Shown here piece by piece: positions 25,601-38,851 of a stretch of DNA of 64,000 bases. Each line of letters opens with the position of its first letter. Position 1 is the first letter of the stretch. The notes beneath the pieces were generated by a model. It was not told the origin of the DNA. It saw only the letters and a list, made by a program, of their open reading frames with translations, and ran no database searches. The DNA is from Nomia melanderi (taxonomy: Eukaryota > Arthropoda > Insecta > Hymenoptera > Halictidae), in the NCBI RefSeq assembly GCF_051020985.1, contig NC_135000.1:21358784-21422783 (forward strand). The letters are read 5' to 3'. The position numbers were made by a program, and so were the translations under genes.

Positions 25601-27013
25601 TCCCCGGGTATCGCTTGAAATAAGCTCGGCTGTCAGGCCCCGCGAACTTCGATTACCGACCAGGTGTCCGACGAGTTCGTAAAACTTCGCGGACACGAAT
25701 GGATCCTATTTGAGATCCCTGTTTCACGTGCACGTAAATACACGCGCGACTGCGCCTGTAGCGAATGGAACTGGATCTCGTTTTGTAAGATTTTAGACAC
25801 GTGTGAGTCTGTTGAACGTGTTTGCTGGATTGTTCATAATAGTACGTCAGCTAGCAAGTGGCCAGTTTTAAGTGGGCAACACACTTTCTGTCGTGCCCTT
25901 ACAAGTTTTTCCTTTACTTTGATCTTCAAAGCAATACGACGTTTTTTCGCGTTAAGAAATAAAACGAAGTTAGTAAACGAATCTATAGCATTCACGAATT
26001 ATTTCAATTCCCAATCGTGTATACACGTGTGTCTACGTGGAGCGGTTGAACGTGGAGTTATATGGTTTCATTTTGGTAGTTTTGAAAAATGCAGAAATCT
26101 TGAATGAAATATGCATATGAGATTTTATGTAAAGGATGAAAATGGAATCTTCTTTGGCTTTTGTTTTATCATTTATCGTTTAGTGATTATATTAAACGAC
26201 ACTTGTAACGGTGTATTTCTACCATTGTATATATTCTGTAGATCTCTGTAGGGGCATAATGAAATGGCAGAGAGAATTCAGTTGAAAAGTTTCACGACAA
26301 TGTATATTACCCGTGCATGAAGGAGTAAATATGTGGAACCGTGAATAAAGGCTTTTAACTCTTTAATATCTGGTTTACGTGTACACATGTATTTCAGACA
26401 CTGTGTTCTCCCTCTGTAATTTCGCGCCTTGAAGATCTTTTTACATTAAAGTACGTGAAATAATGTACAGTGTGAAAGAGACAAACGGAGTGATTCTGTC
26501 TGTAAAAATAAATGAAAAATAGATGTCTACGATAAGATTGTTTTTCTTGAGAAAATTTCGTTCGAGAAAATCAAAATATGCTACTGTCAGTGAAGGAGTG
26601 ATTCTATACATAAGGTGAAGCGATGTAGAAGAAAATTGTTTTGTTAAGGAAAACCAAGATTGTCATCCGTGGAACGCACGCACAATTGGCTGACTTGATT
26701 GGACCGAGGTGTGTAGTCGACAAGGGGTTGTTCTACATATGAGAATAAGTAATTGACGTGGAACAAGGTTTTTTCATTCGAACTCCCACTTTCAAGAAAG
26801 TCGAGTTCAAGCATGCTTTTCCGATGGTTAAACAAACATAGCTGTAGATGACAAATCCTTTAACTGGATTTTCTGGAAACCGGAGTCGGGAAAGTACATA
26901 GTTGAAGGGGCGGTTTTATAAACCGATATGTGCAAGAAAATACTGCGTTTCGACTTTGGATTACTAACCTTTTTCAAGAGAGACATTTCATAAACTTTTT
27001 CCTGAAATCCACC

Positions 27014-27253
27014 TTAATCCTCTAACGACGAACGAATTTTTGATTTTTCAGTATGAAATCACGGGTTAGTTTTATTTGTTATACAGATGCGTCCTAATAA
27101 TTAGATAAAGACTATCTAACGTGACTAATAACTAACGGGACAAATACTAACTAACAACAACCTGATAAAACACTCAAGAGATGTTAAAACTTAGAAATAT
27201 TTTCTAAAATATTTAGAACGCGAACTCCATATTGCCCGCGGTTGGGAGGTTAA
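27014..27253. mobile_element. Probable TTAA-flanked MITE, 240 bp, diverged
   Basis: The left end is TTAATCCTCTAACGACG. The inverted right end is TTAACCTCCCAACCGCG. About 13 of 20 bases match, and many of the differences are transitions. The size fits the other TTAA elements. The interior is AT-rich and repeats (C)TAAC motifs around 27115-27160. Confidence 0.45.
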
Positions 27254-29601
27254 TAATATGTAATAATTACACGCAATCTAATGGATAATACAAAAATAAC
27301 CGAATCCTTTATTTCCAATAATTCAACTTCAATTAGCAAAATATTCCTCAATATATCCTCACACCCTACCTAAACTAACTTTCACAAAAACTCAGCTCAA
27401 TGGTGCAACCCAATGTTCTGCAGCATCCTCTTGCACGCTGTAAGCGTCAGTTTACGAGGGGCAGTAAACCCAGATAATCCACGATGCATTGTTTAGTTGA
27501 ACCGACAATTTGGTAGCCTCGCGGACCGTTCGATCCGCAGTAAAAGAAGGAAAAGACCGTCGGAATATCTCGGAACTTAAATACGACCGTAGATGGTCGG
27601 CAGCTCGGCTGAGAATTCGTCGTAGCGGAAGTCACGCGGAAACCGCTTCTGAATAAAGAAGAAACGAGGCAGTCGTGCCACTAGACATACACACGTATGT
27701 ACATCTGTATAGGTTACGCTTAAACGGGAACCGCGTTACAAAGTGGACGTGCATTTTTAAAGGAACGCCGCGCTGCGGCGTTGCGTCGCAGCGACAGCGT
27801 CCGCGAGCTGCGCCGGACTCAAAGAGAATTGCGCTGGCTGCGCCCTGGGTCGGTGTTACACTGACGAACTCACAAAATAAGAGACTTGACCCTTAAGGGC
27901 AACACAACTGCCGAACCACGGAATTCCCGTAATTGCTGAATCGCTTCCAGACAAGACGGGAGCGGACAACGAAAAAGCTAAATTGGAAAGACTACTCTTT
28001 CAACGTTGCGTCCAGGGCTTCGTGCTTTTGAGCTGATCCTTCTGTCAATTAGTCTTTTGCAGTCGTGTTCTCGGTTTTCCGCTTGAGGAGTGTATATCAG
28101 TGTTATTTAATTTAACTATAGCTTAACTCTTAGAAGCTGCCACTGAGGGAATCCATGTTAACAGCAGGTTGGACGAGAAGTATCGTATTTTTAGGTGAAG
28201 TTTGAAGATTCGATACGTTGAATTAAAGTTCATTTGAACGGTGTGTTGCACGTTTTGTTCGGAAATCGCCTGTTGTTCTTTTCGTTTATCTGTTTGCAAT
28301 ATTCATTAGTGGCGTTATGGTGTAAATGGGGATTAAATATTGGAAAAAAATGGGATGACCTTCGGACAATGTAATGCTATTATTATTTGATTTATAGACG
28401 AATGTATAACTTGGAATTAGGAATCCCAAAGAGTACGAAGAATGTTGGAAACTATGAAAAGCGGGAGAGTGATGTAACTGTTGCGGTTGTGCCAAGGAAC
28501 GTGCCAGTCAACGAATTTCAATAAAGTTCGGTGAAAGAATGTTTAATAATAGATTCACGGACATTGATTGTGCAGTTTATTGCATTGTTTTCGGGGAAGT
28601 TGGTACCGGATTGGGGTGATCTATAAGTTTTTTGGACATCCGCCAAGTTGACGTTTGGTTACCGTTACAGGGGAATATAAGTGGCTTTCATAAAACGCCT
28701 TTATAAGAGAAATAACACTTTAAGTAGGATTGCAAATGAATTTTCAAATGTTTGGTTTGAGTTCCAATAATATTGTCAAATACTCTTGGTGAAGAATAAT
28801 TCAAAAATGAATATTATTTCTTTATATTAAATTTTAAAGCGAATGTCATTTTCTTTTCAGCTGTAAAAATACTAATAAAAAAGTACCTATCTGTTAGTAC
28901 TTTAATCGTGAACAGAAATCGTAAGATAAATGATTAATGGATCCTTTGATATCACAATATAGCAGTTAAAAAGAATGCTACAATATAAAGATAAATAGTC
29001 CAACTCGCATCATTCACAGATATCAAGGCAATATACACAATACACAACTTTCCCCCATTTATCACGTGTGAAATTGACACAAGGGACGAACGATCGTTAT
29101 CACCACCCCAGAAACCAACACCAAACCCACTGCCTGTTGCCTGCGGCGTTTAAATCAGAAACATCAACCAATTACCCTACTATTATAGAACCTCCCTGTC
29201 TGAGCATCTCCGAAGAAAGGAGCCCCAAATTCATCGAGCCCATTCAAACTTGCTAATGGTCGTATTAATAGCTCTCAAATTCGACCAAAGGGTAGTTTTA
29301 GTGCTGCTTCTAGACTCCGCAACAGTAAATCCGTGTCGTTTAACCTTCGAATAGGGATACTTAGGTCTATTTAGATCCAGATTTTTAAATACTTCATTCA
29401 ACTTCTCATCAATTTATGACTAACTTGCGTTCTCAGTTAAATGCGTCATTGTTTACGAAAACGTCTAAAATATCCTCCACCAAAACATTAACCCTTAATG
29501 ATATCATATGAAACCAAGACCTCAAACAGAAATTATCAAAATGCCCTTCTGTTCCTTTGTAAAAACTTAAATTTCCCTTTTCAATTCCGAATTCTCAGTC
29601 T

Positions 29602-29825
29602 TTAACACTTTGCACCGGGAAGTATTCCGTTAGAAATATTTAACATTTTCTAACTAGACACAGACGATATTTTTTTAAATTAACTCAAAGAGAAATCGCA
29701 AGTAAATTGAGAAACAAAGTTTGTTTATCCCAATATTGCATTATACACAGTTCAGTATTGAATATCAAATTTTATAGTTTTACTACATCAAATCTGAAAG
29801 TCACCTCTCAAGTGCAAAGGGTTAG
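29602..29825. mobile_element. piggyBac-like MITE, 224 bp, one TTAA decayed
   Basis: The left end is TTAACACTTTGCACCGGG. The inverted right end reads CTAACCCTTTGCACTTGA. CTTTGCAC is shared exactly and 12 of the first 14 bases match, with the right TTAA changed to TTAG. It is the same length as the element at 56704-56927. The interior is AT-rich and non-coding. Confidence 0.6.
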
Positions 29826-31830
29826 GTAAACGTAGGCGCACAATACGAAGAGCAGGGATTCCTCTTCCATCTTCCGTAAATGACTAACAATGAAACAGTT
29901 CTAACGCGCAAAGTTGCGAAAGAAATCACAGGGTAAGGGGTTAAACTCAGCCTTGTCGATACACCTCCATAAATCCGGTTCAATCATGGGAAACTCTCCT
30001 ACGGACACTTTCCGCGCTGTAAAAACCGGAAGGAGCACTTTTACACCTAGCTTCTTCTTCCAGCATGTAACCCCCGAGGTATTCCCAGCAGCGGCACGTT
30101 CGTGTTTCATTGTTCCACGGGAGATTCGAGGAAAGTTTTCGGCGGCCGGCATCGTCATCCCTGAGAAGACAGGCCAGTGCCGGAAAACGACTCGCATAAA
30201 AGAGACTTCCCGGTGAATTATACAGGCCGCATGAAAAATTCTCGCGATGAGCGGTGGTCCAACTTCAACGGGGTGAGGGGCGCATAAGGAGATTCGCATT
30301 ATCCTGCATGTTGGATGAGGGGAAGCGAGGCAGGCCGACCGGCAGCCGACTAGAGGCTCGGCCGAGCGATATGAAATTTTGATCAGAGAAGTGTACAACC
30401 GGCACCCGGTGTATCTCCGGAATCGGAAGTTACTCGTCCCGCGGGGAGGACGCGAGCGAACAGCGCTGCCGAAAGGTCAGCGCTGCTTTTGATCAGGCTT
30501 CTGATTCGATCTTTCGTTTCTGCGCCCTCTGCCCACTCGCGTTGTCGGATTCTGGAATTTTTCAAACCTTGCGAGTGACAGAATATGAAATTGGAATATC
30601 TCGCGCCGACCCGATTGGTAATTAACCTCTGGAAGTCGGCGTTGAAATTTCAATGCAGTGGATATTTATTTTTATTTGTTCTTCGTTTGTGAGATAAAAA
30701 GTAAATCCAATGCGATTAAGTGTACCGTTATTGGTGAATGGTATATGGGAATGAGAAAGTTACAAATAATGATTTGCCACGGTTATAAAATTACTGTAAT
30801 TAGTGGAGATATTAAACACTGTATATTTGAGATTAAAACGATTTTTATTGTACATCATTTAAATAAACGGAGGTCTTCTAGATTCAGCTTTCTATTTTAT
30901 ACATATAGGAAAGTTGAATTTCGTCGACGCGGCGACACTGACCCCAAAGTTAGTTAAATTTTCACCGATCGGGTCGTAGACTCGTTACGATACGAAGCGG
31001 CCTGCTCCTTGTACTTGTAACAAAACCCACCACGCGTGTTCGAGCTAGCACGTTCGCATGTTGCTACGTAATCGGATTCTGATGACGGGTGAATTCACGG
31101 TGAATCGGTGTTGAGCGCACGGACAGTGTAGAAAATTATTGATGCACCGCCACGGTGAATCGTTAAGCATCGCTGTCGGTTTACCGGCGAGTCGAGCGGT
31201 GTCGGTTAAATTGTTTATCAAGCGCAAACTACGTTAAGGTTGTTCCGCCAGTCGAAACCGGTTTCATTGTGCTAACGGGCTGATTGTTATTGAGCTACAG
31301 GTCGGATAGTGGCAATGGGACCATTTGAAAAGTTCGATTAGCGCGCGGTTTATGAAACATTAGTATCGATCGGAATATATTGTGGAGATTAGAGCACGCC
31401 TCGATGCGTTTGTAGCATTTACGGCCCGCCTAAATAAACAATTCAGTTATAATTTCTGATAGCTTCGATTACATATTATAGTCGTGACGAATGAAGAACA
31501 ATGAAAGGATAGAACTCCTATCGAATTCTAGGCTTCCATAATACATCGTATAACACATAATTAACAAGCGAATAATTTAACTTGAGTTTAATGAACGTTG
31601 ACATTTTCAAACAAAAGGGATCCTATTTTCCACTTAGAAATATTAAATTTCTGCAACAGGCAACATTATTTTCGTTACGAAATAATTAACGAAGAAAACA
31701 TTCTCTCTCAAAGCCATTCACGAGTTGAATTAAAAAACAGTTTGCCAATAAAAATAATCTCCCACTTACGTCCTTCATAACGGAATTACGCGGCATCGTG
31801 AAACACCCATGTGACCCTATATATCACGGC

Positions 31831-31837
31831 TACTAAC
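31831..31837 (+). promoter_or_regulatory. Splice branch-point match for exon A
   Basis: TACTAAC is identical to the optimal branch-point consensus. The candidate branch adenine at 31836 lies 30 nt before the last G of the acceptor at 31866, a normal spacing. It supports the chosen exon start over the longer open frame that begins at 31811. Confidence 0.6.
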
Positions 31838-31866
31838 ACGAGTATCCTGTCCGTTTTCTGTTCCAG

Positions 31867-32008
31867 GCCGATGCTGAAGCAGATAAAGAACTCGGCGGAG
31901 TCGCATATTGTACTGGATTGCTCCACCGAGAGGATTTACGACGTGTTGAAACAGGCGCAGCAAATAGGGATGATGAGCGACTATCACAGTTACCTCATCA
32001 CCTCTCTG
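31867..32008 (+). CDS. Kainate receptor exon A: amino-terminal domain, middle part
   Basis: This 142-bp exon has one base completing a codon from the upstream exon (phase 2 intron), then 47 codons. The peptide begins PMLKQIKNS and ends GMMSDYHSYLITSL. The vertebrate kainate counterpart as recalled reads MGMMTEYYHYIFTTL, so the match is close. It covers the stretch of the LIVBP-like fold around the cleft between the two lobes, including VLDCSTE. The acceptor is well formed: a perfect TACTAAC branch-point match at 31831-31837, a pyrimidine tract, then TTCCAG ending at 31866. The donor is GTGAGT at 32009. An open frame extends back to an ATG at 31811, but that part is intronic (it crosses the branch point and pyrimidine tract) and is not the start of the protein. 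Confidence 0.93.
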
Positions 32009-35000
32009 GTGAGTCTTTTAATTAAATGGGAATGTAATTAACGGGGCCGAGGCTCGCGCGCCGGTCCCACGACGCTCTTTCCTCGTTCCGAGGGCGACGG
32101 GCCTCTCGACACGGCCGACCGAAATTAGAACTGTCCTGTCCGAGTGTGTAAGGGTTGCGTGTCGTGCGTTGATAGAAACTTGCCACCCTAATTCAATTGG
32201 TCGGGTTTCTCCCTTATGATACTGACTATGGATCGCCAATAGATTCTCATTCCACCTGGAGAATTTTTCAAGATTCTTTCCCATTAACTGAATCGTTATT
32301 CTTAATTAATATCTCACTAACACAACTGCCACGAAAATTAGGTGCGCTTGGTTACAATATTAATTATTCTTTCATAACAACGACAAAGAACATTGGAATT
32401 AACGATTAACTCGTTAGCATAGTTCTTAAGTTACACTATCATTTAGTTACTCGCGTTCCTAAGTATTCTGATTTGATATCAGTTTCCTTTTTGCAATTGC
32501 TTTCAAGTAATTTGGTGGCTCTAGATCACCATGGCAGTCCTGTTAACTAGCTAATAATAGAAACAATGCTAAATGTCTATAACATTATATTTATAACAAA
32601 TTAAAAAAAGCAAACGTTCCACATCAAGTCAAGTGGTATCTTAGAGTCACTCGAGTATAGAGATTTAACCAGGCGCGTCCCTTTGGAAGAGTAGTCTCCC
32701 TCGTCACCCCCGAGAGTAAGTATAAAAAGTACACCTCCCGCGATTGTAACCAATTACTCTCTCAATCTAGCTACCACTTACGTACACCTCCCTTCCATCA
32801 ACGCTTACGTAAACTAATTCTTGCGGAATAGGTGGCCGACTCGTTTATCACTCAACGATCTTCCTTCGGAACGTTCTCCCAGCTCGATAGGGGATGAACG
32901 AGGAGTTCGGGGTGGCGTTCGTGATCGGAATCGATGAGACCCGGGCCAGGGGAGTCACGGTAAATTATCGATAAGAACGCGAGAAGGAATCGATAACTGC
33001 GGACAGAGCCGGGCTGTCGGTTAGATTGGCTTCCGCTGTCGTTTGTCCGTGGCCTCCGTCCCTCGAATCAACGTTAACGGGACGAACGTGAGGCTCCGCG
33101 GGCTGACTGGCTCGCCTGGCCGGGACTTTAATGGAACTTTCAGGCGAGAACGACGCGACGCGTTGGCGGAGGTGCCCACCTACTACTCGTGTAACGCGCC
33201 GCGTTTTATTAGACTTAAATTACGCGGGCTTGTTCCTCCACGGTTGCTCGGGGAAAGAATACGGCACGCCGAGGGGGAATATTGTACGGTCTTATTGACT
33301 ACGTTCTTTCGGCCAGATATTATTTTTCCGCTCCGGTACGATCTTTGTGTGCCCGGAGATCTACAGAGTGCGCTGCTTTTAAATTGCTCACGGTGAATTA
33401 AGGGCTATTTGCGCTGATTAATTTGCCTGATAAGGGTAAGAGTATGTTTATTGCGCGATACCGCGCGTTATGGGCGTTGTAAAAGGGAGGATGCTGTCGT
33501 AATGAGAATAAGTAGACCGGAGATGGTTCTGTTGATTTCTCTTTTGATTAAATTCCTTGGCGTTTCGTAGTATATTCTGCGCAGTGATTTGTTCTATAGC
33601 GAAGTGCATTCAAGCTGGACGAACCGTGTATTTCAATGCTTCTGAAAGCTTTTATTTGTTTTGCGTGTTATGCAATATTTGCGATTGTTTTCAGTAGTAT
33701 AAAAGATTTTCAGTTAATTGTAAGAAATTCTCCATCTATTTCAATTGAGTCTTTACTTTGTTTAACATTTTGTTCCTGAATGGTACATATAGGTACCGCG
33801 AACATTTTATATTACGCGTAAAGGAAGATTGTACCGCACGGAGATCTTTGCTTATGACTGACAGCTCAAGTACATGTATTTTAGTTCATTAGAGCGCACT
33901 CGTAAGTTCCTTTCACAAAATTCATATTGAAAAATATACATATTCAGGGACGAACGGGTTGAAAGTAACATGTAAGAATGCTACAAGAGAAACAAAGAAA
34001 TTCGTATCGCCCAAAATTATATTTTCTTCGAAGTTCAACGAACTGAATCGAAAATCCGTTCTTAAAACCCACGAGGATAAACTTTTTGTTCGCCTCCTAC
34101 GAATTCCTTCCGAATACGGGGTCCCTTTATCTCTCCACTCTGCCTTAATTCTACATGAAATCGATCGTCGGCTTGAGGTGATCCATTAAGGTAGAAGTCC
34201 TTGTAACATTAAACCCGTTTCTGCAACCATGCAAATTCAGGACGACCTTGTCTGCATACACCTGTATGAGTGTGTATTTATCCGCAACAGAGTTTCTCGT
34301 TCTCCGATCGGTTCCTTGATCACGTTCATGCATTAATGCACGTAAAAGTCCGACCCCCTTTGTCGTTGTTCAACGCAAAGGGACTATTCCCAAGGTTCGA
34401 GCAGCGTGCACGGGTTTCTGCGACTTCGTTTCACGGAGGGAAGGAGGCGAACGAGATCGTGGTACGTGTTGTCGCAGAATGGCTTGGGGGCGCGATCGTT
34501 GCAATATCGCCGATCATATCCTTTCTTTTTCAACATTCTTCCTGGCGGCGTGAAACAGCGTCGGGGACACGAGAATAAAGTTCTCGAAAGACGGATGCAC
34601 CGGATAGAAGTATCGTGTAACCCGACAACGGAGCACTACACGTACATCTCTGTATAAAATAGTTTCGATCTCTCTTCTCAGCTTCTTTAAAATCTCCATT
34701 TCAATCAATTTCCTCGGCGCATTAAGTTTTTGTCTCGAGATACGTTAATGGCAACTAGATATATTCTGTTTTATAGCACCGAAGAAAGATAATAACGCGA
34801 GGTTAAGGCGTAAGTTAATAAACCACCGTCTACCGAATCTATAAAATTCTTTTTACCTTTGTCTACCGTGCCTTATTATGCACGAATGGTAAGGTTTATT
34901 GATGTAATATTTCGTGTAAGCCTGAATATGTTCGGCTTAAGTTTCATATATAAAAACATCCGTAAAAGCAGAGGATAATTAGGCGTTGGGACACGTTAAT

Positions 35001-36022
35001 ACCGCGGTTTGAATAAATACTTGAAAGATTAGTGTCACCGGTCGTTACGTTTTTGCCATTATTAAACCTATTTTCGCATGAGATGAAAGTTTAATCATGA
35101 TAGCCTTGAGGAGTTAATGTTCGACAAACTGCGCCCTCCTTTTTGTTCGTTAATGAGAGATGTATAATGCTGATACATCGAAACGATTTATAGTTAACGT
35201 GCAGGGGGAAAAAGATAATATAAGGGGCATAAGATTTTTTTTGTATCGAAGCTAACGATAAAATAAAATAATTCAGCTCGGTATTACCATAGCTAAACGT
35301 GCGACGATTATCGCTTGTTAATCCTGTTTATCTAATTATCTCTCACCTCTACTTAATTATGCAATCCATGACCGACATTAAACGCAATTGAACCAAACAG
35401 AGACCCCATTAAATACGCAATGATCGATTCTTCGGGTTAATTTTCTTATTAAAATTATTTCCCGGGAGTTGAACACGGGAACAAGACGAAGCTGGAGCTG
35501 GTGGCCCCGACGGCCATTTCCTCTCGCGCGGTTTCATAGGGGACTTCGCTCTCCACCGCGGAACAGGTTGCCAGAACGAAAAAGCACCGACGTGCATCGT
35601 TTCCAGGCTTATAATTATAAATTACTCGTAATACAGGGGCAATTTGTAGGTACCTCCGTCTACCGAGCGCACCGCAATTATTCGGTGGATACAGCTAGAA
35701 AATGATTCACGACGCGATCAGAAATGAGGGATAAAAGGAGACCCGGCGAACCCGTGAGCCGGGAATCGTTTCAGACTGAATCTTCCCGCGAGCCCCCGGC
35801 AATCGGTTTTACCCTTGAATCGCTCGGTGTAATTGGAAAATTCGTTTGCCTCCGGACGTATTCTTTCGCGCGTTTATCAACCCGGTTCTGATAAATAATG
35901 TATGTACGTGGCGAGAGAATGTTCCGTGCACGGTGATATTTTGTTCGTGGGACACTTGCGAGAAATATTGCAAGTTTGTTCGTTGGTTTGTTCTACGAGG
36001 AAACATGGGATGGAAGTGTGGA

Positions 36023-36147
36023 GTTCAAAATTTGAATGATTGAACATTAAAAATCTAGAAGCTTGAAAATTTGAAAGTTTCAAGGTTTAAATATTTGAAA
36101 ATTTAAAGATTGGATAATTTGAAAATTTGAAAATTTAGAAATTCAAA
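36023..36147. repeat. Degenerate TTGAAAAT repeat
   Basis: Roughly ten imperfect copies of a TTGAAAATT-like unit, some inverted (TTCAAAATTTGAA at the start), make up this AT-rich stretch. Confidence 0.7.
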
Positions 36148-38804
36148 TCTAATTTATCTGAAGATAAAACAGGTATCGAGTATATATTTTATTTGGCAAT
36201 CAAAATAATAAAATAAAAATAATTTCCTGGAGTTTCTTTTCACGCGTTCATCTTTCTTTTATCTCCATAGAAAACGGGTAATTTTCTATACTTTCTGTCG
36301 AGTTCAGAGCGAAAGTTGCCCGAGGGTAATTAACAATTTATCGTTATTCACGGTTTACCGGTTTCCTCGAAACGTCGCTATGTCGACAGGATAATCGTGA
36401 TGTAAGTCAAGATGCCCGCAGGGGCAGAAGGATAATAATTGGAAGGTTATGTTTACCGAGGACCGTCGCCGGTTTTACGGATTTAATTGCAATTAACGCG
36501 ATGTTAATATCTTGGCCATTTAATGCCTGTCGGCGCCGACAATTTGAAGAAGCATCAAACTCTCGAGATTTCGATTTTACGGAGAAACAGATTCGCCGAC
36601 ATCAAAGACTCAGCACTTCAACACATAATACTGCAATTTTAGAATCTATTTAAAAGTGTCTTTGATTCGCTGAAATAAAACGCAGATTTAACAGAATTTA
36701 AATTCCTCGTTCAGCAAAGAGACGAATAAAATGTTTAAAGCAAGTTTTATAATGAAATAAAAAGAAAAGAAGCATCCGAATTTAGGGGCACGCCAATAAA
36801 ATAGACTTTATAGCGTTATGTTCTCTTTTTGCTGTGAATTTTTCCACCTCTAACAAGTTAAAATCTCAAATACACATTCGCGAACTATCGAAAGTAAATG
36901 CAACAAGTACTTAGCGTTAGATTGTTGTAGAAACAAAGTAATTAGCAATTTTGGTGAACTCACGTGTACCGAGTGTGCAGTGTATCGAACGTATGTAAAC
37001 GCGGCTGTAGCCATCGGGGGTGGTAAATAGTAAAAGGCAAATAGCCTGAACAGCTCCACCCGGTCGTTGGCACAATTCATCTCGACCGCGTCTGCCAGAT
37101 TTCAATTTAGATCCATTAAAATGTAAATTGGCAACGGTATTTGTTCAAACACAAGGTATCCAAGATGCGCGTTCTTGCCGGATGTTTCTACCGACTGTTC
37201 CCAGGATGCTAGTTCGCCTCACCCTGTACGGGGATGAAGATTCATCGTGTCGACGAACCGGCAGCCCTTCCGGCCATTGATTTTTAATCGTCGTGTCTCG
37301 CATCACTCGTTTACCGACCGCAACGCTGTACTCGTATTTATCAAGATTTAAATCTGGAACGTGTCGAAGTAACAGACCTGACAGCACTTCTCGCGCGATT
37401 TGCCAGTGGCACGTCGATAACTGCGATAAAAGTGCACAGTAATGACAGGATAATTTTATGTGAATCAAATAATGGTAAGAAAAAGATGGCGCAAATGGCA
37501 TTTTAACTACTAAGTGTTACATAGTTGCGATAAGGTAGTATTTTAAACAGCAAACACATTTCCTTTAAGGAAAACATTATTATAATACTTTAATAATCTA
37601 AGGCATGAAACTAAACACGTTTATCCGGCGTTTCAAAGATGTATTAAGGAACCAGAATGTTTAGTAAGATTTTTAGTTTAGATATGACACGCGTGTAACA
37701 AATTATATTACACGCCATTTGCAACGTTAATGAGTCGCTGATTATCATTTAAAACAATATTTCACGCAGGTTCTGATATTGAAATTTTTATTAAAAAAAT
37801 ATTATTGAAAAATATTGGCAAGCGGAAATTCACAGCAAAAATGATTTAATATAGGAGGACGGGTAATAATATGTATAATGGGAAAAAACGACACTGTAGG
37901 GCAGTGAAAAATGAAATTTCATCATCGGCAAACACCTTCAGCGATTTCTTTCAGCGTGTGCGGGTCGGCTTCATCAAAACTCGATCACCTCGCTAAACAA
38001 CGAAATTGCCAAACATTTGCCTGTGAATAATGATTTTCCGCGTGAATGCTGGTTGGCAGTTAAACATCACGTTCGCAGCGGCGGCGGCGGCATTGTTCAG
38101 CGTTTCAAATGCTTACAACATTATGGAATCTGATGCTCAAACAACGGCCGTTTTCGAATAGGCCCGACAAGATGGACGCGCGGGAGGCTAATTGCAACCG
38201 GGGTACATTACATTTGCCGGCGAATGATAGTTGAAACGAGCCGAACGGAGGTAATTTAAAACTAATGAAAAATATTCGCGATATTAAACGCGCAATATCC
38301 GTACGTCGGTTCCGGGGCGAACGACAAAAAATTAATTACGACGAATATTGCGTAATATTAGGAACACTTAACAGAATTCGAACGGAATATTGCGTGCGTG
38401 ATGACAGCTTCGTGCTCGGCGGCCGTTTATTACCATTTACCGTGATTAAATGGCCATTTGCAAGTCCACGTGGCAGGTAGGAACTACACGCATTGAACTA
38501 CTCGCTTTAAGAAGCCACTGCTTGTTTAACGATAGACATGAGTAATGTGAAAATTAGGTTCGAACCTTTCGAAAATTTAATCAAGGAAACGGTACGCGTT
38601 AATTTCACAGTAATTTCTTCAGTTGATTAATAGTCGATTCCATATTGAAATAATATAACGTTTGTTTACCTTAACAGTTAATTGTCACTTTATACCGTAA
38701 TATATTTAACGATAGCTTAACGTAACATATTATATTCAATATTTTCCTTTACGTAAAACCCGATGAACGTATCAATGTTACAAACGACAGCGTTCCTAAT
38801 AATG

Positions 38805-38851
38805 AATTTAAATTTAAATTTCAGTTTAAATTTAGATTTAAATTTAAATCT
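38805..38851. repeat. ATTTAA hexamer repeat
   Basis: It is an approximate tandem array of ATTTAA with a CAG/TAG interruption. It is self-complementary, so it can form a hairpin. Confidence 0.85.

Larger units (their letters stand above)
1..31866 (+). other. Upstream non-coding DNA, probably one long intron (no exon recognised)
   Basis: I see no exon of the receptor or of another known gene here. The exon at 31867 needs a preceding exon ending in two bases of a codon, so at least the 3' part of this stretch is intron. Motifs expected in the missing half of the amino-terminal domain (for example WGWKSF) were not found by eye on the + strand. The DNA alternates AT-rich tracts with CpG-rich patches, for example near 3.3-3.6, 10.4-10.6, 16.0-16.3 and 22.8-23.3 kb. 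It contains the repeat elements listed separately. Open frames up to 208 codons exist but show no recognisable domain. A 5' untranslated exon or a separate non-coding gene could be present unnoticed. Confidence 0.6.

Noticed and set aside
29901..30398. 165-codon minus-strand open frame
   Set aside because: Patchy residue composition, no domain, and an overlapping open frame on the other strand, as expected of a CpG-rich patch.
31811..31866. ATG-initiated upstream extension of exon A
   Set aside because: It includes the branch-point match and pyrimidine tract of the acceptor, so it is intron. The receptor needs upstream domain sequence in any case.
38550..38575. GGTTCGAACC, a possible tRNA B box
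   Set aside because: It is a short palindrome without any cloverleaf upstream.
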